Assembly (NCBI GenBank): GCA_033026295.1
Contig: CM065187.1
Span: 20,246,388-20,310,387 of the forward strand
Reading direction: 5' to 3'
Origin: Channa striata
Taxonomy: Eukaryota > Chordata > Actinopteri > Anabantiformes > Channidae
Length of the DNA: 64,000 bases
The notes under the pieces were generated by a model. That model had not been told where the DNA came from. It was given only the letters and a program-made list of their open reading frames with translations, and searched no databases. The first letter of the stretch is position 1. The number at the start of each line of letters is the position of its first letter. A program made the translations under genes and the position numbers. Shown here piece by piece: positions 57,361-64,000 of this stretch.

Positions 57361-58871
57361 TCATAATTGCACATATGGAATTAAAAGATCAGGAATGTAG
57401 GACGGAGCATAAACATGCACAGCTCTATAAGTAATCTGTAAAACCTCAAGTTGATTGCTAAGTGTAAAGTAGAAATTCACGGTTCTTGTCAGGAGCCTAG
57501 CTGCTGAATTCTGAACAATTTGTATGTGTAATTTGTAGGTCCTTTTTATGAAGTGAGGAAAACAGGCTATTGCAGTAATCAAGACATGGGAAGATAGAAG
57601 AATGAATCATAAAACATTCACATTGGTCTGATTTTTGCAATATTTCTAAGATGATAAATAGTTTAGGTATGTGATGCTCAAAACTTGGGTCACAGTCAAA
57701 TAAAACACCAAGTTTTCTAGTAACTGGCTTAATGAATTTCAATAAAGGCCCTAATGATTGCAGCATATTGCTGGATATATTTTGAGGTCTAATTATGAGA
57801 ATTTCTGATTTATTTGAATTTAGTTGAAGAAAATTTAAGGACATCCAGTTTCTAATATCAGGCATACAATCATGTAGAGAACTTAACCTGCTATGGTCCA
57901 TAGGAATAATAGGGATTTAATGATAATATGTCATCAGCATAATAATGAAATGAAATATTATGTCTGCGTATAACATCACTCATGGGGAGAATGTAAATTG
58001 AGAAAAAAATGGAAAAGTATTGATCCTTGGGAAACGCCATACTCAGAGAGGGATGACCTATAATTGTCTATAGAAATACAAGATTTCCTATTTGAAAGAT
58101 ATGAAGCAAACCAGTTTAACACTGTGCCTGATATACTATACCCACCCAGTGCCTCAGTCTATCCAACAGAATATTATGATCAGCTATGTCAAATGTCAAA
58201 TCCAGCAGCAGTAGAGCAGAGCACACTCCATAGTCAGCATTAGTTAGAAGATCATTTAGTGACATGTGGAAGAGCTGTCTCTGTGCTGTGGTTTTTGCGA
58301 AAACCAAATTTAGATTAGATTAGATTCAACTTTGTAATTACACCTGTACAAGTGCAAGGCAACGAAATGCAGTTTATGTCTAACCAGAAGTGCAATAGGT
58401 AGCAAGTTGAGGAAATAGGTTATAAGTTACCTTAATTTGAATTTAGAAAATGTTATGTGTTTCCAAAGGGGCCAGCAACTGCTGAGACACCAATTTTTCT
58501 AGAATTTCAGAGACAAATGGCAATTTGGAAATGGGGCGGTAGTAGTCTAGGAGAGAAGAATCAAGAACTGGTTTCTTTAAAATGGGCTGCATGCAGCCAA
58601 CTTTTAAATAGTCAAGGGCACACACAGTACCAAGGGATTTGTTTAATATTATGGGCAAGTGAGGTGCTACGCAGTCTAACACTTCCAGTAAAAACTTTGT
58701 TGGAATAATGTCAAGTGGACTAGTTGATGGTTTAATTTGCAATGTGGTATCAAGTAGCTTAGTTCCGATAAGGACAGACGACTTCCAGAAATAAGGGACT
58801 TTAAGCGATCCACTCCTAATATCTTCACTTTGGAAAAAAGTGTGACAAAAACCTATTGCAATCAGCAACAC
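57361..58871 (-). pseudogene. L2/CR1-type LINE remnant in cenpa intron 1
   Basis: Minus-strand pieces in order: PLDIIPTKFLLEV and DYYRPISKLPFVSEILEKLV (58443-58871), SALLLLDLTFDIADHNILLD (58116-58307), LQLNSNKSEILIIRP (57497-57901) and QNSAARLLTRTV (57361-57582). These are RT and post-RT regions with stops between them. The catalytic motif region around 57950-58100 is broken. Confidence 0.8.
58306..58445 (-). mobile_element. Short repeat nested in the L2 remnant
   Basis: TAGATTAGATTAGATTCAAC followed by AAGTGCAAGGCAACGAAATGC, a LINE-3'-end-like repeat found widely in fish. It interrupts the L2 reading between YRPISK and the LLLLDL region. Confidence 0.55.
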
Positions 58872-59311
58872 AATTATAGCAAAGGTGTGAGGAGGGAGAG
58901 GGTTAACTAGCCTATCAACAGTAAGAAATAGAAATCTGGGATGATAGATGCATTATGGGAACACAGATCTGCTATCCTTCACCATCCTATTGAAAAGTAG
59001 TAACTTTTCTTTCATCATAATAAAATCAACCATAAGACCAGATTTCTTCTATTTACGCTCAGCGCTTCTACATACTTGTTTACAATTTCATATGTTCTCT
59101 TTAAGCCATGGTTGTTTCCTCATCACTGGATCAGGTCTGTTTTTTAAAGGAGCTAAGAGATCTAAGGTTTTCAGAGCAAAAATCATGTAAAATACTGCAC
59201 GTGAGCAGTCTCTCAAAACATTTCTAAACTTCTTTTTTGTTAACTTTTTATGTTACACAAATGGCAAAGCAAATCATACAAACTAAAGCATGTAAAAGCT
59301 TGACTCACGAA

Positions 59312-59338
59312 CCACACACACACACACACACACACACT
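59312..59338 (+). repeat. (CA)n microsatellite
   Basis: About 13 CA units. Confidence 0.95.
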
Positions 59339-59901
59339 ACAAAAGAAGATATAGAGGCGAGATCACTATTATAATAAGTTTAACTTTTTTTTTTATGTGT
59401 TAAAATTAATGTGTTAATTTTCAGCTGGTGTAGCTCAAGAGACTCAGGCGATGAGCTGCAGGTGCACATGTTGAGAACTACTTACGAGTAATGAGTGTTA
59501 GCTTATGACTCTCCTCCTTTTTACCTCTACTGGTGACATGTTGCTTTAGGGGTTTTTGAATGATAACTTGGTACAACTTGCAAGACATGGGTATTACTCT
59601 CTTTCACTCATTTATTTTATTTAAAAAACAATTCTAGTAGCTGAATGTAACGTAATGTGTGTTACATTGATGGGAAAACAAATTGTCAGATGCTCCCCAC
59701 ATCACCTCAGCAAGTGATTTGAAAGGTCAGATCACAGTCCATCCTGATGGTTGTTAACACTTCTGATCCAACTGTCTGAGATGCATTTAAAAATGTGTAA
59801 TGTAAAGTGTAAAGTGTAAATGTTATTCATCAAGGTCAAGTATGACTAGGGGAAAATATCTAGATTGGAGCATGTGTTAATAAATGTAATGCTTTTTGCA
59901 G

Positions 59902-60061
59902 TCAACCACTCTTTTGGTCTTGACCTGTGTGTCTGTGGCAATGCGTCATAATACATCTGCCACCCGCCGGAAGGGCAAAACTCCTCAACGACGCCCCCCT
60001 CTGCCAGTCCCAGGGACTTCTGGTTCGACACCGCGATCACCAAGGCGAAGTGGAGTTTCAC
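59902..60061 (+). CDS. cenpa: cenpa exon 2 (N-terminal tail; start ATG 59941)
   Basis: Acceptor GCTTTTTGCAG ends at 59901; 39 bp of 5' UTR follow, then the ATG in the context GTGGCAATGC. The exon ends GTTTCAC|GTGAGC. It encodes 40 residues of arginine-, proline- and serine-rich tail with SPRR-type motifs. Confidence 0.88.
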
Positions 60062-62932
60062 GTGAGCATTAACTGTCATTGGAGATGTCTCCAGTCAAGC
60101 ATCTGGTTGTGTATACTGTATATATTGGAGAGAAAAAATGTTAATAAAGTCGTATTGAAAAATGAAGTTGAAACATTAGCTGCATTGTTTAATCAAATCA
60201 TGGAAAATGTCTAGTAAAGTAATTGATGCATTTAAACGGTGGAGAAACACATCTATACATGCTTCCATTAAATTTTGGAGGTTCCTGTTGAGGTCAATTT
60301 AATTGTCACGAGACTCAATATAAGCAGACATCTAACTGATTGTTCAGGTTATAGAAAGAAGTCACTGTAATTGTACATGTAAATGTACAAAAACATTAGT
60401 TTCTTTGTTTATTGTGCTTTGTTCCTTTAAATGAACGCCATTCTGAAACCACAACTATCACTCTTTCTGATTTCCAGAGCAGCCTCTCGTGTCTCCCAAA
60501 AAGAGAAGGTTTCGACCAGGGACTAGAGCCTTAATGGAAATACGCAAGTACCAAAAGAGCAGCGATCTTCTGATCAGGAAGGGACCCTTCTCCCGCCTGG
60601 TCAGTAAAAAAAACTGCAAACACACAATTAAAAATTTTTATTCTGTTCATTGCCAAGCAAGTAGTGATGCACGTTTTGTACTTGTGAAAAATGTGGGCTG
60701 CATATGTAAGACCCCAATCCAAAATGCGTGAGAGGATGTGTAAACCTAAATAAATACAGAATTCAATGGTTTGCAAATCACATCAACCTATATTTTATTC
60801 ACAATAGAACAGAAACGACATTTCAGATGTTGAAAATCAGTATTTTACCATTTCATGAAAAATATTAGCTCATTTTTAAGCAGAAACACATCTCAAAAAA
60901 GTTGGAACAGGGGGATGTTTACCAGTGTGTCGCAGTAGCATCCCATCTTCTTTTAACAACTGGTTGCTGGAGTTTTAGGAGAAGATCGTTGTTGCATTCT
61001 TGTCTGATACAGGATTCTAGCTGCTACATAGTCCTGGGGCTTTGTTGCTGTTATTTATTTTTGTTTGTTTCATAATGTGCCAAATATTTTCTATTGGTGA
61101 AAGATCTAATCTGCAGACAGATTAAAACCCCTGTGTAATTTAGAGCATGCAAGATGCCCAAGCCATAGACACTAATGCAGCCCCATAGCATTAAAGGGTC
61201 AGGCTTATGAACTGTCCACTGATAACAAGCTTGATGATCCCTCTCCTCTTTAGTCCACAGCCGACAATGGTCATGGTTTCCAAAAACCATTTCAAATTTT
61301 GATTAATCTGACCACAGAACAATTTTCCATTTTGCCTCTGGCCATTTTAAATGAGCTTTGGCCCAGAGAACATACTGGCGTTGCTGGATCGTGTTCACAT
61401 ATGACTTCTTCTTTGCTTTAACTTACATTTGTGGATTACACCAAACCGTGTTCACATACAGTAATTTCTGGAAGTGTTCCTGAGCCCATGCAGCAATTTC
61501 TATTAGAGAATTAAGCCTGTTTTTAATGCAGCACAGCCTGAGGCCCAAATATCACACACATTCAGTTTTGACCTTTGGCCTTTCCCTTGTGCACAGAAAT
61601 TCCTCCTGATTCTTTCGATGATTTTACATACTGTAGATCCTGAATTTTTTCGCAAGTCTGTGGTGCAGTTTGTCGCAGATTGGTGAACTTCTGCCTGTTT
61701 TTACATTCGAGAGCCTCAGCCTCCTGTTTTATCAGTCATGTTACTGACCTGTTGCCAGTAAACCTATGTAATTGTCAAATGCTCCTTCTTGATGATTTTT
61801 TTCATGGTAATTAATTTTCCAGCTTTTTGTTGCCCTTCTTCCAACTTGAGATGTGTTGCTACCATCAAATTCAAAATAAGCTAATATTTTCCATGAAAGG
61901 TTAAATGTGATATGTTATTTATGTTTTATTGCTCTAAAATAAGGATTGATGAGATATGCAAATTACTGCATTCTGTTTTTATTTACATTTATATATCCTT
62001 ACAACCTTTCTGAATAGGGGTTGTGCAAAGCCCTAAACATCGCAACTCTGGTCAACCATTTTTTTTCATTGTTCTCCTTCACCAAAGACAGAAAATACTC
62101 CTAATTCAGTATTAGTCTGATATGAAGTTGCCAATAGTAATGGCGTTAATACCCTAGTGTCTTCTCGTGCACTGATCTGCTAAGCTCTCTTTTACAGACG
62201 AGCCAATGCTGACCAGTGCTTATTGCAACCCAATCTTGGTAAAAGGCCCCAAAAAATAGGGTGGCAACAAAATGTTTGAACTGGGCAAAATCCAGGTCTT
62301 TCATTTTTTTTATTGTTTTGCTTTTTATAACTGTAAATAGTTATAAGGTAGGCACATAGCATTAAGCACATGCCTAGGGGCCAATATCTATATACAAGCA
62401 TAGTCAGGTCTTGCTTAAGGACCGGGGATTCGACACTACTAGAAGATCTGAATGCAGCACTACGATGACAGTCTCTGAGATCAATAAGTTTGACACATCA
62501 TACAAAGTGAGCTATGTGAAGCAGGATCCTCCTTGGCAAAGGTGGAGGCAGTATGGTAAATGGCCAGATATACACCGATAGGAGTGGCTGCCATGCAAGG
62601 CGCTCATTTTAATCGCCGGGCGCACCTTCAAGTTCAGTGTGTTGCCCAAGGATACGTATCAAACCACTGTGAACTACACTTGGTAAGCTCACCTTAGACA
62701 AAGTGGCGTGGCCTTTCCTTCCTTCAAGTTCAGGTCCTCTAACAGAGAAAAAGATCCCTCTTGTGGTTGGTCTGTTGGGAATTTATATATAAAAAATAAT
62801 AAATAAAAGCTGATTTTGAGAAGGGTTTAAACATTTTGTTTTCTTATTTTGGCTCAGGTTCGTGAGATATCCCAGAGTTTTTCCAGAGAGGCTCTCCGGT
62901 GGCAGGTTTATGCTCTTCTGGCCTTGCAGGAG
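59941..62932 (+). CDS. cenpa: Centromeric histone H3 variant CENP-A (5' part; last exon beyond the window)
   Basis: Coding exons 59941-60061, 60478-60599 and 62858-62932 give 106 residues with matching phases. The N-terminal tail is basic and Ser/Pro-rich (MRHNTSATRRKGKTPQRRPP). The histone fold starts ALMEIRKYQKSSDLLIRK and continues PFSRLVREISQSFSREALRW. Against H3, loop 1 has one extra residue and a Trp replaces the H3 Phe (LRWQ versus LRFQ); the extended loop 1 and this Trp mark the CENP-A targeting domain. ALLALQE matches CENP-A rather than H3 (GALQE). The introns also argue against a replication-dependent H3. Role: CENP-A replaces H3 in centromeric nucleosomes and founds the kinetochore. 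The remaining part of the fold (helices 2-3) should lie just past 64000. Confidence 0.93.
60478..60599 (+). CDS. cenpa: cenpa exon 3 (tail end and alpha-N helix)
   Basis: The exon follows CTGATTTCCAG; the alternative AG two bases later would break the frame. It ends CGCCTG|GTCAGT. It encodes QPLVSPKKRRFRPGTRALME through RKGPFSRL, the most H3-like part of the molecule. Confidence 0.95.
60709..62024 (-). mobile_element. Degenerate Tc1/mariner-like element with long terminal inverted repeats
   Basis: The ends CCCCAATCC and AGGGGTTG and the sequences inside them pair over roughly 150-200 bp with divergence (for example TTTGCAAATCACATCAACC versus GGATTGATGAGATATGCAAA). Inner copies of the TCTCAA(A)AGTTGGAA motif lie at 60892 and 61843 in inverted order. 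The minus-strand coding remnant reads FGNHDHCRLWTKEERDHQAC and LMLWGCISVYGLGILH, matching the Tc1-type D-to-D region; the segment carrying the second Asp and the Glu is deleted. Confidence 0.75.
62440..62740. repeat. Dispersed repeat family C, copy 2
   Basis: GGCCAGATATACACCGATAG, GGCTGCCATGCAAGGCGCTC and GTTCAGTGTGTTGCCCAAGG are phrases of a common fish repeat. They are related to 46985-47240. Confidence 0.5.
62858..62932 (+). CDS. cenpa: cenpa exon 4 (helix 1, loop 1, start of helix 2)
   Basis: A 75-bp phase-0 exon between TTTTGGCTCAG and GAG|GTAATA. It encodes 25 residues, VREISQSFSREALRWQVYAL and then LALQE, covering the start of the centromere-targeting domain. Confidence 0.95.
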
Positions 62933-63666
62933 GTAATATTTGGTTTAAAATATCATAAGTATTAAATAATTTATATATATATAACTCTTTGGTTGTCTAT
63001 CTGCATCAAGTCTGTGACTTTTCTACGTTTTTACTTAAGTCTACATTAGTTGTTGGTTGTTTTCTCTGCTTTTTTCGTTCAGTCTCAGAAAGGGAAAAAA
63101 AAACACTATTCTTACATAGCAGAACACATTCTCTGTACTCAGATCTTATATAGTCCGACTATGATGTTGGTTTACAAACAGTATGCATGTTTATTTGAGT
63201 TAAGGCAGGGGTCTGCAACCATTTTACTCCTGAGATATATGGTTTCTCAACCATTTCTAGTTGACTAATGGGTTAAACCACCACTAGATCTGTGCCGTAG
63301 GAATAGTATTTGGAATTAACAGATTCACCAGACTTAAATTCGTCAAGACGGGACTGAGGTTCATTTAATTTGAATGGAACAAGCTCTTGCTCAAATTAAA
63401 TAGTGGAGAGACTTACTAGAGACTACCAGTTAAGACTGGCGTATTTTTATTTTTGTAAATTAAATTTTAAAAACGTCTGCCAAGGGACAAAATGTAAATG
63501 TAATGTTATTAGTGTGTTCACTGCAAGCGTCAAAGACCATTCCATTTACTAAATTGTTCAGGGCTTCCAATCTCAGCGTTACTCACACAGTTTTGTAGCA
63601 GCTGTTTGCAGGAGCTAGTTTTCAGCAATCACACTCATATTTTGCATTCTTATTCTTATTCTTCTT

Positions 63667-63721
<55 letters not shown>

Positions 63722-64000
63722 AGATTCCCGCGTACATTTTACAGCCCGCATCTAGCCCTAAATGCTTACAGTTAGAAACATCATTCCAACTTTATGCTGT
63801 TAAAACATGTTTGGAGATGGTGCCTATTGATTTGTGTGCCGATAGTTTATGCAGGATAATTTATATAGATATTTTAAACCATTTTTATTTTGCATTGAGC
63901 TCTGTGGGAGACTTTGATGCCTTTCATTTGTGTTTTGCAGATAAAAGACCTCAAAGTCCTCCATTTCATTTAACTTCTGCAGCTGTTTTAAATCTTACAG
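62933..64000 (+). other. cenpa intron 4 (runs to the window end)
   Basis: Mostly AT-rich with an (ATT)n tract at 63669-63720. The last bases (TTTTAAATCTTACAG) form a good acceptor ending exactly at 64000, so the next exon would start with the first base outside the window. Confidence 0.6.
63669..63720 (+). repeat. (ATT)n microsatellite
   Basis: About 17 uninterrupted ATT units in cenpa intron 4. Confidence 0.97.

Larger units (their letters stand above)
56792..59901 (+). other. cenpa intron 1
   Basis: A 3.1-kb intron in the 5' UTR. The first 300 bp are CpG-richer (CpG-containing phrases up to about 57090); the middle is occupied by an old L2-type LINE. Confidence 0.55.
60600..62857 (+). other. 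cenpa intron 3
   Basis: A 2.26-kb intron mostly filled by the Tc1/mariner-like element (60709-62024) and a family C repeat piece (62440-62740). Confidence 0.8.

Overview
This is a piece of vertebrate nuclear DNA, almost certainly from a teleost fish. It has compact spliced genes with GT-AG introns and many mobile elements of kinds typical of fish: RTE-type and L2/CR1-type LINEs, Penelope-like, Tc1/mariner and tRNA-derived SINE remnants, plus long microsatellites. There are no bacterial features.

Two protein-coding genes can be reconstructed exon by exon, both on the + strand. The first is an LMX1B-class LIM-homeodomain transcription factor. Its eight coding exons lie between 4136 and 40994, all splice phases agree, and the product is 379 aa, the usual length for the family. 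Its second intron is very large (5531-37520, about 32 kb); the other introns are 200 to 1179 bp. The second gene is cenpa, the centromeric histone H3 variant. It has a non-coding first exon ending at 56791 and coding exons at 59941-60061, 60478-60599 and 62858-62932. The window ends exactly on an AG that looks like the acceptor of its last exon.

Layout: 1-3.6 kb is intergenic, with a Penelope-like remnant and an L2 fragment. 3.8-5.5 kb holds lmx1b exons 1-2. 5.5-37.5 kb is intron 2, which carries two RTE LINEs (22.9-25.75 and 32.7-36.6 kb, both antisense to lmx1b). The second RTE is flanked by a 9-bp direct repeat and is interrupted by an L2 fragment whose 5' end is a perfect 48-bp palindrome. 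37.5-41.8 kb holds lmx1b exons 3-8 and the 3' UTR. 42-56.6 kb is intergenic, with an A-rich strand-asymmetric block, a GC-rich double minisatellite, a 95-bp AT tract and Tc1, L2 and other remnants. 56.6-64 kb is cenpa, with an old L2 in intron 1 and a long-inverted-repeat Tc1/mariner-like element in intron 3.

The most interesting unexplained structure is inside lmx1b intron 2. A CpG-rich segment with a CCAAT box at about 10.29-10.45 kb sits between exon-like pieces pointing in opposite directions: a chain of minus-strand exons at 8.40-10.23 kb and a plus-strand exon with a strong start context at 12.47-12.60 kb. This may be an unrecognised nested divergent gene pair. I could not name either product, and the 5' end of the minus-strand model does not join cleanly, so it is a hypothesis. 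lmx1b (a developmental regulator) and cenpa (centromere identity) share no evident pathway.
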